This document shows positions 53,183 to 63,105 of a stretch of DNA of 64,000 bases, piece by piece. The stretch comes from Bacillaceae bacterium JMAK1. GTDB taxonomy: Bacteria > Bacillota > Bacilli > Bacillales > Marinococcaceae. The translations under genes were made by a program, and so were the position numbers. The notes beneath the pieces are model-generated. The model was not told the origin of the DNA, made no database searches, and saw nothing but the letters and a program-made list of their open reading frames with translations. Numbering within the stretch: the stretch's first letter is position 1; every line of letters begins with the position of its first letter. The DNA is taken from assembly GCA_012970285.1 (NCBI GenBank), contig JIBW01000002.1, forward strand, positions 248,001 through 312,000, written 5' to 3'.

Positions 53183-53932
53183 ATGGCACGGATTCGTGAT
53201 GTGTGGGTCAATTGGTTTGAAGGCGAAGAGAATGGTTATAACATATGTTCATTCCATGAATGGAAAAGTGAAGATAAGATCGAGGTATTAGATCAAGCAG
53301 AAGTCGTCAAAGTCAGTGAGACGTTATTCTTTCAGTTAGAAAACAGTTTAGAAGAGATCCCAAGAATACTTTTAGATGCGGTGTACAAAAAAAGCGCACT
53401 CCGTAAAAATATGTCGAAGTTACCACTTGACTATTGTTTTGTTGCAACGAACGGGAAAAATGCGATTGCAATTGATACGTTAGGATATGAAACGCCGATT
53501 CGAAAGAGCCGTTTAACACCTAGACAAGAAAAACTTGCGATAGAAGCAATTGTGCAACTTGAAGATGAACGTGAATATGAAGCACTAGAAAAATCAGAGA
53601 AGCAATATCATATACTTTCACCACACCCTGATGATATGTACGGATTAACGAGAAGAGAACGCCAACTTAAGCAATTATTGTTTATGGCAGTTGATCAATT
53701 AAAAACGACCGGTTATGATTCTGAGGTTCGCTATTGGTATACAGAGTGGTCACCAGACAAATATATGGAGATTCAAATGCTTTCAAAAGATCAAGCTTGG
53801 GATCACATGTATACCGAAATTCGTAGTGGCTGGTCAGAAAAACATTATGAACTATGCGAAGCGTTAGTCAAAGGCCAACCGTTCTTTGAGAAGCTCTGGG
53901 ACATGCAACATGAAAGCGAAATGCATAAATAA
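53183..53932 (+). CDS. yjbA: YjbA family (DUF3603) protein
   Basis: A 249-residue acidic protein. RIRDVWVNWFEGEENGYNICSFHEW start, LPLDYCFVATNGKNAIAIDTLGYETPIRKSRLTPRQEKL and YGLTRRERQLKQLLFMAVDQL are YjbA landmarks. Function unknown. ATG at 53183 follows GGAAGGGGG. Its place before trpS keeps the B. subtilis order. Confidence 0.88.
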   Translation: MARIRDVWVNWFEGEENGYNICSFHEWKSEDKIEVLDQAEVVKVSETLFFQLENSLEEIPRILLDAVYKKSALRKNMSKLPLDYCFVATNGKNAIAIDTLGYETPIRKSRLTPRQEKLAIEAIVQLEDEREYEALEKSEKQYHILSPHPDDMYGLTRRERQLKQLLFMAVDQLKTTGYDSEVRYWYTEWSPDKYMEIQMLSKDQAWDHMYTEIRSGWSEKHYELCEALVKGQPFFEKLWDMQHESEMHK

Positions 53933-54025
53933 CATTTTTGCGAACATAGAATGTCCTCCATTTACAGCAAAACAATCTTTCATTATAATGAAATGAGTGT
54001 AGGTTTACGGACAAGGAGGAAGAAC

Positions 54026-54142
54026 ATGGACGGTCTTGCGATTACAATCATGCAGGTGTTTACCATTCTTTTGGTAGTAGGAACAATTGGCGGAAGCCTT
54101 TTTGTAGGAAAAGTATGGAGAAATGACACGAAGAAAAACTAA
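54026..54142 (+). CDS. small single-helix membrane protein
   Basis: A 38-residue protein (MDGLAITIMQVFTILLVVGT...) with one strong membrane helix and a charged C-terminal tail. AAGGAGGAAGAAC gives a good ribosome binding site; the longer frame upstream is not needed. Its terminator is shared with trpS. Function unknown. Confidence 0.65.
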   Translation: MDGLAITIMQVFTILLVVGTIGGSLFVGKVWRNDTKKN

Positions 54143-54187
54143 CAAAAAAACACCAGCGTCCTTATCTATGGATGCTGGTGTTTTTTG

Positions 54188-54188
<1 letters not shown>
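54143..54188. terminator. bidirectional intrinsic terminator
   Basis: AAAACACCAGC ... GCTGGTGTTTT stem with A run before and T run after, between two convergent genes. Confidence 0.88.
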
Positions 54189-55165
<977 letters not shown>

Positions 55166-55235
55166 TTATTTTCATCCTTTCACAATGGCCATACATGGAT
55201 CTGTAGTAAATCGTATAACCTAAAAACTGTGGTTG

Positions 55236-55418
55236 TCATTGTTCATTGTTTTTTAATGTACGTTCTTGCTTTCTGTTACGCCATCGTTCATAGACGAACG
55301 TTGGAATCAGTATGAGTAAAAAGGCAATTGCAATTGCTCTAAACGAGTATCCTGTCGTGTAATCTAAAATGACGAATACAAGTAGACAGACTGCAAGAAC
55401 CATCGTTACGATCCTCAC
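55236..55418 (-). CDS. small membrane protein, hypothetical
   Basis: A 60-residue protein from GTG at 55418: helices VTMVLAVCLLVFVILDYTTG and FRAIAIAFLLILIPTFVYERW, then a basic tail (RNRKQERTLKN). AAGGGAG is eleven bases upstream of this GTG; a longer frame starts at 55442. It reads into trpS from a divergent position to the thiol-redox gene. Confidence 0.6.
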   Translation of the reverse strand: MRIVTMVLAVCLLVFVILDYTTGYSFRAIAIAFLLILIPTFVYERWRNRKQERTLKNNEQ

Positions 55419-55473
55419 GTCAATGACCACTCCCTTAAACACTGATTATAGCAGAAACGAAGGAAGGGTTGCT

Positions 55474-55968
55474 ATGGAATTCATGAAAAGCGTCGTCTAT
55501 CTAAGCTTCATTGGCCTTGTGCTTTGTTTTCCGTTACAAGCAGCTGCAAATGGGCCTGCGAACTTCACTTTAACAAGTACAGATGGAGAGCAAGTAGAGC
55601 TGAGTGAATTTGATGGAAAGCGGAAGTTAGCTGTCTTTTTTACGACGTGGTGTGAAGTATGCCAAGAAGAAATTGCAGAGCTTGCTTTAACTTACGAAGA
55701 ATTATTGGATAAAAACGTCCAAGTTCTTGCAATCAATATGACCCATGAAGAAAGAAACAAAGAAGAAGTGAAAGTCATTGGTGACCAATTGCCTTATCCA
55801 GTGCTCTATGATGAAGGGGGTTCTGTAAGTAAACAATACGGAGTATTTGGTGTACCATTAACTGTTTTGCTTGACGAAAAAAATGAAGAATCGGCCCGTT
55901 TTTTTGGACCGATTCAAAAAGAGAAGCTTCACTCATTTATTAACGAAGCAGATACAGCAATACCATAG
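55474..55968 (+). CDS. exported TlpA/ResA-like thiol-disulfide protein
   Basis: A 164-residue redoxin with a signal peptide (MKSVVYLSFIGLVLCFPLQAAA) and the active motif FTTWCEVCQEEIAEL (CxxC). The following LDKNVQVLAINMTHEERNKEEV and VPLTVLLDEK fit thioredoxin-fold AhpC/TSA-like proteins; it probably reduces extracellular thiols or helps cytochrome c maturation. ATG at 55474 has AAGGAAGGG upstream. Its 3' end overlaps the convergent exchanger gene by 29 bases. Confidence 0.83.
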   Translation: MEFMKSVVYLSFIGLVLCFPLQAAANGPANFTLTSTDGEQVELSEFDGKRKLAVFFTTWCEVCQEEIAELALTYEELLDKNVQVLAINMTHEERNKEEVKVIGDQLPYPVLYDEGGSVSKQYGVFGVPLTVLLDEKNEESARFFGPIQKEKLHSFINEADTAIP

Positions 55969-56911
55969 AGGAAGCGTAAAATAAAAGCATCATTATTGGG
56001 AACGCAACTGTAATTCGTCGTTTCGTTTGAGCTCTAAAAATGGCAAGGGTGACGACAAGGCTGCTTAATAGTAAGAGCCCTCCTGTATAAATGTTCGTCG
56101 GTGAAGCGGCAAGTAAGATTGATCCTGGGTAAAGAAAGTCACAAAGAACTAGGATGAGTAAGTTAAATAAGTTGCTACCGAAAATGGATGCTGCTGCAAG
56201 GTTATGGTTGCCCAGTTTAAGCGCCACATAAACGGTCACAACTTCAGGCAACGATGTACTCGTAGCAATTAAAAAACTTCCAACAAAACTCGAACCTAAT
56301 CCTGTTAAGATGGCAATTTGATCACCACTAAACGTTAAAACGGTACCTGAAATTAGGATGAAAATCGCAGCAATAATAAAGCCGGTAATGGCATGCTTTA
56401 ACGTGTACTTTTCCTCTGTTGCTTTTTCGTCTTCAGCATCACTGCTCTGTTCATCGGCACCGCGCAAAAGCCAAATGCTCAATCCGTAAAGAAAGAGCAG
56501 AACGAGCGATTCAACACCGATGTTTACAACAGGAATTTCGATCGTATAAAAGAGGGCAACAACGACGAATGTCGTCATTAACACACCTAAAATCGCTGTG
56601 TGTCGTTGCTCTTTGTGTACAGAATTCAAAATCGCACGATGTCGATAAATAAGGAGAAATACAGCAAGAATTGATAAGTTAAATAAGTTGCTGCCAAGTA
56701 CGTTTCCAACAGCCATGTCTGGATTGTCTAGAAAAACAGCAGTAACACTTGTCGTCACTTCAGGTAAAGAAGTCGCGCCAGCGAGAAGAAACGTTCCGAC
56801 AAACAACGCACCGACAGAAGAAAGACGTGTGATCGCATCGGCATACGTGCTAATCTTAATGGCGGCAAAGACGGTCACGATAACAGCTAAAATAAAAAGA
56901 AAGTAAACCAT
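55940..56911 (-). CDS. Na+/Ca2+ exchanger family (CaCA) antiporter
   Basis: A 323-residue membrane protein of two inverted repeats, each with five helices. The alpha-repeats are GTFLLAGATSLPEVTTSVTAVFLDNPDMAVGNVLGSNLFN and GSFLIATSTSLPEVVTVYVALKLGNHNLAAASIFGSNLFN, with the acidic pore residues. It should exchange sodium for calcium or another divalent ion. A central acidic loop (SSDAEDEKATEE) separates the halves. AAGGATG precedes the ATG. Confidence 0.9.
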   Translation of the reverse strand: MVYFLFILAVIVTVFAAIKISTYADAITRLSSVGALFVGTFLLAGATSLPEVTTSVTAVFLDNPDMAVGNVLGSNLFNLSILAVFLLIYRHRAILNSVHKEQRHTAILGVLMTTFVVVALFYTIEIPVVNIGVESLVLLFLYGLSIWLLRGADEQSSDAEDEKATEEKYTLKHAITGFIIAAIFILISGTVLTFSGDQIAILTGLGSSFVGSFLIATSTSLPEVVTVYVALKLGNHNLAAASIFGSNLFNLLILVLCDFLYPGSILLAASPTNIYTGGLLLLSSLVVTLAIFRAQTKRRITVAFPIMMLLFYASSMVLLYLLR

Positions 56912-57080
56912 TTATCGACATCCTTTATATGTATTTCCAAGGATAGTATACCCAAATTTCACCGTTTCACACAGAAAACCTGTCAAGAGCACGTTTGTTT
57001 TGATACGTTTAAAGGGTAACAAATAATTACCAGCCATAGATGTTGGAACATTTGAACATAGTAAAAGGAGACGATAATTC

Positions 57081-57356
57081 ATGGCAACTTATGCAGTTTT
57101 TTTACCATTAAAAGACGAAGAGAAATCGAAAGAACACCGACCCGCACATTTGGATTACTTAGAACGGTTACACGAAACAGGGCATGTACTTGCTAGAGGT
57201 CCTTTTGTTGACGGTTCTGGAGGTCTTATTATTTATGAATCCCCATCTTATGACGCTGTCGAGAAATTGGTGAATGAGGATCCATACGTTGTACATGGGG
57301 CAAGAGATTATGTAATTCATGAGTGGGCGCTCGTCGGACATCTTCGAACTACGTAG
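57081..57356 (+). CDS. YciI family protein
   Basis: A 91-residue dimeric alpha-beta barrel protein: AHLDYLERLHETGHVLARGPFVDGSGGLIIYE and NEDPYVVHGARDYVIHEWA with the conserved His/Asp pairs. Function in Bacillus is unclear. AAAAGGAGACG precedes the ATG. The gene after it starts 15 bases later, so an operon is possible. Confidence 0.85.
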   Translation: MATYAVFLPLKDEEKSKEHRPAHLDYLERLHETGHVLARGPFVDGSGGLIIYESPSYDAVEKLVNEDPYVVHGARDYVIHEWALVGHLRTT

Positions 57357-57371
57357 TAGCGAAAGGAAGTT

Positions 57372-58538
57372 ATGAGCGTGCGTCATGTTGTGTTGTTTAC
57401 TGCCATAGGACTAGTTTTATTCTTATGTTCCCCTATGACAATTGAAGCCCATCAACCCATAGTAGGAAAAGAAATTCAAGAATTAGAGAAGCGTTCAACG
57501 TTGGACGTTGAGCGCTTTTCTAATGATGATGCAATTCGTGGCATATACGTATCTAGCCATTCTGCGGGTAGTAAGAGGTTTCAATCGTTATTATCCCTCA
57601 TAGATGAGAGTGATTTAAACGCAATGGTGATTGATATTAAAGATGACTACGGGAATGTCACGTACGATCCTGGTCATTCGTCTACATATAATGATATTGC
57701 AACAAATTACATTCAAGATTTGAATTACGTGATGGAAGAACTTGAAGCTCATCACGTTTATCCAATTGCACGAATCGTCGTTTTTAAGGATTCACTTCTT
57801 GCGAACAAAAAGCCAGAACTATCGTTTACAAATGAAAACGGTGATGTTTGGCTTAACGGAAGAGGAGAAGCGTTTGTGAATCCTTTTCTGGAAGACGTGT
57901 GGCATCACAACCTTATGATTGCAAAAGAAGCTGCGAAAGCAGGGTTTAAAGAAATCCAGTTTGACTATGTTCGTTTTCCGGAAGGTTTTGAGACAAGAGA
58001 TCTTGAACTTGATTATTCAGTTGGGAACTATGATCGCTTTGAACGTGTACAAGCAGTAACAGACTTTGTGTCGTTTGCAAAAAAAGAGTTGGAACCATTT
58101 AATGTTGATGTCTCCGTCGATCTGTTTGGTTATGCGACGGTTGAACAAGAATCGGCTGGAATTGGACAGAACTTCTCTCGAATTGCAGAGTCCGTGGACG
58201 TAATCTCATCAATGATTTATCCGAGTCATTGGAGTGGGAATTTCGGTATTGAAGCACCAGACACCATGCCGTATGAGCTAATTAGTGCGTATGCAAAAGT
58301 CGAAACTGAGCGGTTAAACGAGTTATCCTCTCCCCCGATTACTCGACCGTGGATTCAAGATTTCACAGCTTCATGGCTCGGTGAAGGCAACTATATTCCA
58401 TACGGGTCAACAGAGGTTGAAGCTCAAATTCAAGCGTTACACGATCACGGGATTGATGAATACCTCATTTGGAATGCTGGAAATACCTATTCGGAAGGGA
58501 CAAATTACGCGCCGAAACGCAATTATTCTACAAAGTAA
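57372..58538 (+). CDS. putative secreted glycoside hydrolase, DUF4015 family
   Basis: A 388-residue exported protein with a clear signal peptide (VVLFTAIGLVLFLCSPMTIEA). The core IRGIYVSSHSAGSKRFQSLLSLIDESDLNAMVIDIKDDYGNVTY, IARIVVFKD, EIQFDYVRFPEG and ISSMIYPSHWSGNFGIEAP are those of DUF4015 (a TIM-barrel, putative GH). It probably acts on cell-wall or external glycan. GAAAGGAAG precedes the ATG. Confidence 0.83.
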   Translation: MSVRHVVLFTAIGLVLFLCSPMTIEAHQPIVGKEIQELEKRSTLDVERFSNDDAIRGIYVSSHSAGSKRFQSLLSLIDESDLNAMVIDIKDDYGNVTYDPGHSSTYNDIATNYIQDLNYVMEELEAHHVYPIARIVVFKDSLLANKKPELSFTNENGDVWLNGRGEAFVNPFLEDVWHHNLMIAKEAAKAGFKEIQFDYVRFPEGFETRDLELDYSVGNYDRFERVQAVTDFVSFAKKELEPFNVDVSVDLFGYATVEQESAGIGQNFSRIAESVDVISSMIYPSHWSGNFGIEAPDTMPYELISAYAKVETERLNELSSPPITRPWIQDFTASWLGEGNYIPYGSTEVEAQIQALHDHGIDEYLIWNAGNTYSEGTNYAPKRNYSTK

Positions 58539-58645
58539 TCTAAGGTTTTGTTTATTTTTTTAGGAAAAAAGGTTTAGGGTAAGAGTGCAAAGGGTACAAG
58601 TGTTACGTGAAGAGAAAATCATGTGAATTGCTCACAGAATTGACC

Positions 58646-58675
58646 TTGCTTAGATTAGAATAATTATTGTATAAT
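58646..58675 (+). promoter_or_regulatory. candidate promoter of spx
   Basis: TTGCTT (58646-58651), 18-bp spacer, TATAAT (58670-58675) in the 271-base space before spx. Other promoters may also exist there; the rest of the space is AT-rich with no clear feature. Confidence 0.45.
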
Positions 58676-58809
58676 GAATGTAATCTCACTTTTTTAAAGC
58701 AAAGCAAGTGTGTAGTTACGAGCAATTTGCTTTTATGGAATACACGATGAAATGAGAATAGTAATCATTTTAGCATTGAACTTATTTGCAAAAGGGAGAG
58801 GGTCTTACT

Positions 58810-59205
58810 ATGGTGACGTTGTTAACATCGCCGAGCTGTACTTCTTGTCGAAAAGCGAAAAGTTGGTTAGAAGAACATAATATCCCGTTTCAAGAGCGTA
58901 ATATCTTTTCAGAACCGCTTTCGGTTGCTGAGGTGAAAGATATCGTTAGAATGACAGAAGATGGAACCGATGAGATTGTCTCAAAGCGTTCGAAGATCTT
59001 TCAAGAGCTTAATGTTGATGTGGACACGTTACCACTCCAACAACTCTTTGAGTTAATCAGTGAACATCCTGGTTTGTTAAGAAGACCGATCATTTTTGAT
59101 GAGAAGCGTCTTCAAGTCGGATATAATGAAGCAGAAATTCGCCGTTTCTTACCACGCCAAATTCGCACGTATTTCTTGCAAGAAGCGCAGAAGCTCGTTA
59201 ATTGA
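58810..59205 (+). CDS. spx: transcriptional regulator Spx
   Basis: A 131-residue ArsC-fold regulator, the exact B. subtilis length. [19 protein letters not shown] carries the redox CxxC (Cys10, Cys13). It binds the RNA polymerase alpha C-terminal domain under thiol stress and is degraded by ClpXP with the YjbH/SpxH adapter, which is encoded about 3 kb downstream. ATG at 58810 lies behind GGGAGAGGG; the longer frame is not needed. Confidence 0.96.
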   Translation: MVTLLTSPSCTSCRKAKSWLEEHNIPFQERNIFSEPLSVAEVKDIVRMTEDGTDEIVSKRSKIFQELNVDVDTLPLQQLFELISEHPGLLRRPIIFDEKRLQVGYNEAEIRRFLPRQIRTYFLQEAQKLVN

Positions 59206-59211
59206 CAAAGC

Positions 59212-59247
59212 AAAACTTCTATCACCTTGCGGGTAGAAGTTTTTTTC
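59212..59247 (+). terminator. intrinsic terminator after spx
   Basis: AAAACTTCTA / TAGAAGTTTT stem with a GC-containing loop and T run. Confidence 0.85.
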
Positions 59248-59418
59248 TTTAAATGAGCAAATTACTTCATAAAAGTTTACACTCTGATATACACTAATAA
59301 AACACCTTTTAAGATCAAATGCATGGCAGATGTAGCTCTTGAAATTCCATTTGATAAATGGTATAAATGAACAACCTTAGGAATAGCATTCTTTTCATGA
59401 AAAATGGTACAGTTATCC
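59248..59418. other. AT-rich intergenic stretch, no gene seen
   Basis: Space between the spx terminator and the mecA promoter (part of the 314-base gap 59206-59519). A small CCATTT-GATA-AATGG hairpin occurs; no ribosome binding site with a frame of credible length was found on either strand. Confidence 0.6.
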
Positions 59419-59447
59419 TTAACAAAGCGGAAGAGTTCGTATAGAAT
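59419..59447 (+). promoter_or_regulatory. candidate mecA promoter
   Basis: TTAACA (59419-59424), 17-bp spacer, TAGAAT (59442-59447). Confidence 0.55.
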
Positions 59448-59519
59448 ATAATGTAGAGACCACGAACACATCTGCATGAAGAATGTGAGCATCCACTTTA
59501 ACCCGAGGAGGGAGAAATC

Positions 59520-60179
59520 GTGGAAATAGAAAGAATTAATGATACAACCATTAAATTTTATATTACCTATGCTGATATTGAGGATAGAGGTTTTGATAGC
59601 GAAGAGATCTGGTACAATCGTGAGCGAGGAGAAGAATTTTTCTTCGAGATGATTAATGAAGCGCATGACCACGAGAATTTCGAGATTGAAGGACCTCTTT
59701 GGATTCAAGTTCAAGCATTTGATAAGGGACTGGAGATTGTCGTTACACGTGGCCAGATGAATGATGGCAATGTGAAGCTAGAAATCCCCGTTTCGAAAGA
59801 CCGAGACGATGACATGGATGAGAGCATTGTCGATATGCTTGATGAGCAGTTACGTAGCCGTAAGAAGGAAAGAGATGCGGCAACTGTAGAAGACCCGTTA
59901 AGCATCGTCATTGCGTTCGCTGATTTTGAAGACCTGATTCGTTTGAGTCAATCCGTCACATTGAACCAAGTTAAGAATGAAGTGTATTCAATGGAAAACA
60001 CGTATTATTTGCATGTTGAATTCGATGACTTTTACGATGAAGATGAGCAAGACAATATATTAAGTCGCGTGTTGGAGTTCGGTAATGAATCGGACGTATC
60101 GATTTATCGAATTAAAGAATATGGCAATACAATTGTTAGTGAAAATGGGTTGCATGTCATTTCCACTTACTTCTCATAA
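59520..60179 (+). CDS. mecA: adapter protein MecA
   Basis: A 219-residue ClpC adapter (B. subtilis length is 218). MEIERINDTTIKFYITYADIEDRGFDSEEIWYNRERGEEFFFEMI is the N-terminal ComK/ComS-binding half; residues 100-219 form the ClpC-binding domain, with an acidic linker (DRDDDMDE) between. It targets ComK for degradation and activates ClpC. The GTG start has GGAGGGAG upstream. Confidence 0.95.
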   Translation: MEIERINDTTIKFYITYADIEDRGFDSEEIWYNRERGEEFFFEMINEAHDHENFEIEGPLWIQVQAFDKGLEIVVTRGQMNDGNVKLEIPVSKDRDDDMDESIVDMLDEQLRSRKKERDAATVEDPLSIVIAFADFEDLIRLSQSVTLNQVKNEVYSMENTYYLHVEFDDFYDEDEQDNILSRVLEFGNESDVSIYRIKEYGNTIVSENGLHVISTYFS

Positions 60180-60213
60180 AAAAGTGAATCCAATAGGATT
60201 TGCTTTTTTTTTT
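60180..60213 (+). terminator. intrinsic terminator after mecA
   Basis: AGTGAATCC / GGATTTGCT stem (with G-U pairs) and a T run of about nine. Confidence 0.75.
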
Positions 60214-60279
60214 GCAGGATTTTTCATTTATGTGACGAATTACCTAATTTGTTAGAGAAGTTATGGGAGGAAGTGGACA

Positions 60280-61407
60280 ATGTTCACAGCGATTAACAGT
60301 CAAGGTGAAACGGTTTGTCTTTTGCATTTGCAAAATGATGCAAAACAAATGAGAGAGACAAAATGGCATTGTCCTCAATGTCATGAAGAAGTGATTTATA
60401 AAAAAGGGCTTTCTAAACGATCTCACTTTGCACATACAAGTCAATCGATTTGTTCAAAGAAAAAAGAAGAGACAGAAGAGCATTTACAAGGAAAACAACA
60501 ACTGTATGAGTGGCTACGCACCTTTGCAGATGAAATTGAAATTGAGAAGTGGTTGCCATCTGTAAATCAACGACCGGATATATGGTGTTTAATCGATGGA
60601 ACGGTTTATGTGTTTGAAATACAATGTTCAGCGATTGAAAGAAAGGAAATCAAGCGCCGCTCGTCTAATTACTTTAGTCATAATATTCAAGTGATCTGGG
60701 TTTTACCTGAACGGTATTTACATCGTTCATCAGGTTCTGTGTACTTGCAAGAGTGGCAACTTGAGACGTGTAGTGTTTTTCCCCATTCTTATCCTCGTTT
60801 GTTATTCATCGGTAAGCAGTTACAAATGGTAACGCTTTTGAGTTATCTTTCGCCTCGGAAATCATCTGCTATATCAGAATCACTGCCCTACACTTACTCC
60901 AGCTTCAAAAAGATCACTCAACCATCCTCGGTCAATTTAGAGCAACTATCAGGCCAATTGATCTACAAAAATGAATGTCGCTACGGCAAGAGGCAACCAG
61001 CAAAAGGATTGTCGTTACGAGTGCAAGAGGAACTTTTGTCTTCACGGTGTCCGTTACACTTACATCCTTGTGAAGTAGGGTGGTACGTTCCGGCTCAAGT
61101 GTATATTAATGAACCTCCATTGATTTGGCAATTGTACGTCTATTTGAACCTGCAAAAACATCAAGTTCAAGGTTTAGATGAATGGGTTGAAGGGGAAAGA
61201 TCAGAAATAGCAAAACAATTGGAAATTACCGAACGACAAGCAGAACTCGCGATGGTTCAATATTTTAATTTGTATAAACGAATGACGAAATTGGCGACTC
61301 AAGGAGTTGTTCATCATTACCCAAAGTCAGCGGATGAAGGTCATCGTTATGACCAAGTTTGTTTCTTATATTCAAACTGCTCAATTACGAGAGCAGAGCT
61401 CGGTTGA
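60280..61407 (+). CDS. coiA: competence protein CoiA
   Basis: A 375-residue competence protein. WHCPQCHEEVIYKKGLSKRSHFAH is the N-terminal zinc site, and WLPSVNQRPDIWCLIDGTVYVFEIQCSAI is the nuclease-like core (D...E-x-Q). It is needed for recombination of incoming DNA. Placed after mecA as in B. subtilis. GGGAGGAAG precedes the ATG. Confidence 0.9.
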   Translation: MFTAINSQGETVCLLHLQNDAKQMRETKWHCPQCHEEVIYKKGLSKRSHFAHTSQSICSKKKEETEEHLQGKQQLYEWLRTFADEIEIEKWLPSVNQRPDIWCLIDGTVYVFEIQCSAIERKEIKRRSSNYFSHNIQVIWVLPERYLHRSSGSVYLQEWQLETCSVFPHSYPRLLFIGKQLQMVTLLSYLSPRKSSAISESLPYTYSSFKKITQPSSVNLEQLSGQLIYKNECRYGKRQPAKGLSLRVQEELLSSRCPLHLHPCEVGWYVPAQVYINEPPLIWQLYVYLNLQKHQVQGLDEWVEGERSEIAKQLEITERQAELAMVQYFNLYKRMTKLATQGVVHHYPKSADEGHRYDQVCFLYSNCSITRAELG

Positions 61408-61409
61408 TA

Positions 61410-61580
61410 TCAAGTGAAACCTTTAAATCGTTTACGTTCATTGAACAAATGAACGGTAAATAAAATCGATAAGAACAACAACGGTACAGCAATCCACAAA
61501 GGAATAAATCGAAGGACAGACATTAGAAAGAGAACGTAGCTAACTACGGTTGTTGTAATTCCTAAAACGAATGGTTTCAT
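61410..61580 (-). CDS. small membrane protein, hypothetical
   Basis: A 56-residue protein with two helices (FVLGITTTVVSYVLFLM and WIAVPLLFLSILFTVHLF) and a basic end. A strong GGAGGTAGC lies seven bases ahead of the ATG. The gene ends three bases after coiA on the other strand. Family not recognised. Confidence 0.65.
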   Translation of the reverse strand: MKPFVLGITTTVVSYVLFLMSVLRFIPLWIAVPLLFLSILFTVHLFNERKRFKGFT

Positions 61581-61635
61581 CGTGCTACCTCCAATCTAAG
61601 TACAGTATATGTAGGTAGCGATGGTAAACATGCTA

Positions 61636-61668
61636 AAAAAACGGAAGAGTCATCACTCTTCCGTTCGA
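61636..61668 (-). terminator. intrinsic terminator of spxH
   Basis: AACGGAAGAGT / ACTCTTCCGTT perfect 11-bp stem with a 4-base loop and a T run on the minus strand; it contains the end of the gene. Confidence 0.88.
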
Positions 61669-62561
61669 ACATTGTATTTCCAAAATTCACCGTGCTTTAC
61701 TGGGACGCATTCAACTTTTTGTTGAAGTTGTAATCGTTTCATGGCTGATTTTGTTTCTTTTGTCGTCAAATCAAACACCTCCGCAATTTCTGCGGTTGCA
61801 ACGAGTGAATAATGCCTTACGAACGACAATATATCATGTTTCATTTCTGGAACCGGTACTTTCCCCAATACTTCAGTGAGGATATCTTCATAGACATCAT
61901 ACGAATGTAGACCCGAAATCATCACTCCTGCATCTTCAATGCAATCATTAAAGAAAATCATTGAAGGTACTTCACTTACTCCCATTTCATTTTTCGTGCG
62001 AAGATCACTTTCTAACGCTTGTTTAGCTAAGTCAGAATGGAAGTCTTTTTGAAATTCGGTTTCGTCTAGACCGGCTTCTTGTGCACATTTTAGTAATACA
62101 TGATCGTCTGTCACATCTTGCTTGTTAAGAAACAACGCTTCTCGCACGCGCCTTAAAAAACGCATACCGCATTGTCTGCCTTGCATCTCGGCTGCTTTTA
62201 TTGCGATTGACGGTGTTTCAGGTACAGAAATCGGATTCTCATACCAGAAATCTCCGTCACAGCACATCCCAGTTTGCGTACTCGTAATGTCCCATAGATC
62301 TGAGAGTGTACGTTGGTTTTGCTCATGAATTCGTGCACTTGCGTTTTCGGGCATGACTACATACCGTACTTTAATATATTGGTTATATTCATTGAGTAAT
62401 TTCTTTAGTTTCGGCTCAATGCCCCAACAAAGTGGGCAAAGAGGGTCAGTAAATACATAAATTTCTACACGATGGTCGTTGACTAGGCGCTCTCTTTGTT
62501 CGCCATCAGCCTCGCCGCAAGTCCCTGTATAATAATTGCACTGTTCTTTGGTCATTACCAA
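61653..62561 (-). CDS. spxH: ClpXP adapter SpxH (YjbH), DsbA-like fold
   Basis: A 302-residue thioredoxin-superfamily protein (DsbA-like) with VEIYVFTDPLCPLCWGIEPKLKKLL, where CPLC replaces the usual CPEC, and MCCDGDFWYENP. It carries Spx to ClpXP and so controls Spx levels. The TTG start at 62561 is preferred because AGGAGG is seven bases upstream; the ATG at 62555 is further off. A Cys/His-rich N-terminus (CNYYTGTCGE) is notable for zinc-binding. Confidence 0.9.
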   Translation of the reverse strand: MVMTKEQCNYYTGTCGEADGEQRERLVNDHRVEIYVFTDPLCPLCWGIEPKLKKLLNEYNQYIKVRYVVMPENASARIHEQNQRTLSDLWDITSTQTGMCCDGDFWYENPISVPETPSIAIKAAEMQGRQCGMRFLRRVREALFLNKQDVTDDHVLLKCAQEAGLDETEFQKDFHSDLAKQALESDLRTKNEMGVSEVPSMIFFNDCIEDAGVMISGLHSYDVYEDILTEVLGKVPVPEMKHDILSFVRHYSLVATAEIAEVFDLTTKETKSAMKRLQLQQKVECVPVKHGEFWKYNVRTEE

Positions 62562-62582
62562 TGTACATCCTCCTTTCAAGAT

Positions 62583-62966
62583 CTAATGATGATTTACCAT
62601 ATGTGAAGCTGTTAGTGTTAATCGATGAAACCATTCTTCTGAAGCATCTTGTGGCAAGTCATGGTCTTCGATCGCAAGCTTCATACATACGAGCCACGCT
62701 TCAGCGTGTTTTGGTGTTATTTCAAATGGTAAATGTCTTGCTCGAAGTCTAGGGTGCCCATGCTCCGCAGTATATAAGGGTTCTCCCCCAGTAAATTGTG
62801 TCATAAATTGAACTTGTTTCCGCTTTGTTTCGGTTAATTCATCAGGAAACAATGGACTCAGATCAGGATGGTCAGAGACGTAATTATAGAACGTCCCAAT
62901 CACTCGCTCAAGAGCTTCTGTTCCGCCAAGGCGTTCAAATAATGACGTTGGTTGAATGGATGTCAT
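62583..62966 (-). CDS. group II truncated hemoglobin (YjbI)
   Basis: A 127-residue 2-on-2 globin. LFERLGGTEALERVIGTFYNYV is the globin start, and HGHPRLRARHLPFEITPKHAEAWLVCM holds the proximal His and the conserved Trp of group II. It binds oxygen or NO and may counter oxidative/nitrosative stress. It lies 21 bases upstream of spxH in the same direction, as in B. subtilis. Confidence 0.93.
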   Translation of the reverse strand: MTSIQPTSLFERLGGTEALERVIGTFYNYVSDHPDLSPLFPDELTETKRKQVQFMTQFTGGEPLYTAEHGHPRLRARHLPFEITPKHAEAWLVCMKLAIEDHDLPQDASEEWFHRLTLTASHMVNHH

Positions 62967-63047
62967 AACTAGTTGGCTCCCTTATAACGAACTATTATCA
63001 TTGTAGCAACGAGTGAAGATCTCGGCAAATAGTATGAACTGAACGAA

Positions 63048-63095
63048 AAGAAGCATGAACTGTCAATTTGATCATAATGACAGTTCATGCTTCTT
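63048..63095 (-). terminator. long hairpin terminator
   Basis: AAGAAGCATGAACTGTCA / TGACAGTTCATGCTTCTT, a perfect 18-bp stem with a 12-base loop, ending in a short T run on the minus strand. It ends the lytic transglycosylase gene. Confidence 0.85.
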
Positions 63096-63105
63096 ACATA
63101 ATGTT

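Noticed and set aside
59277-59714. 145-codon open frame antisense to the start of mecA
   Set aside because: No ribosome binding site; it runs through the mecA coding region as its complement, and its residue make-up (many Phe, Ile, His) is that of a shadow frame.
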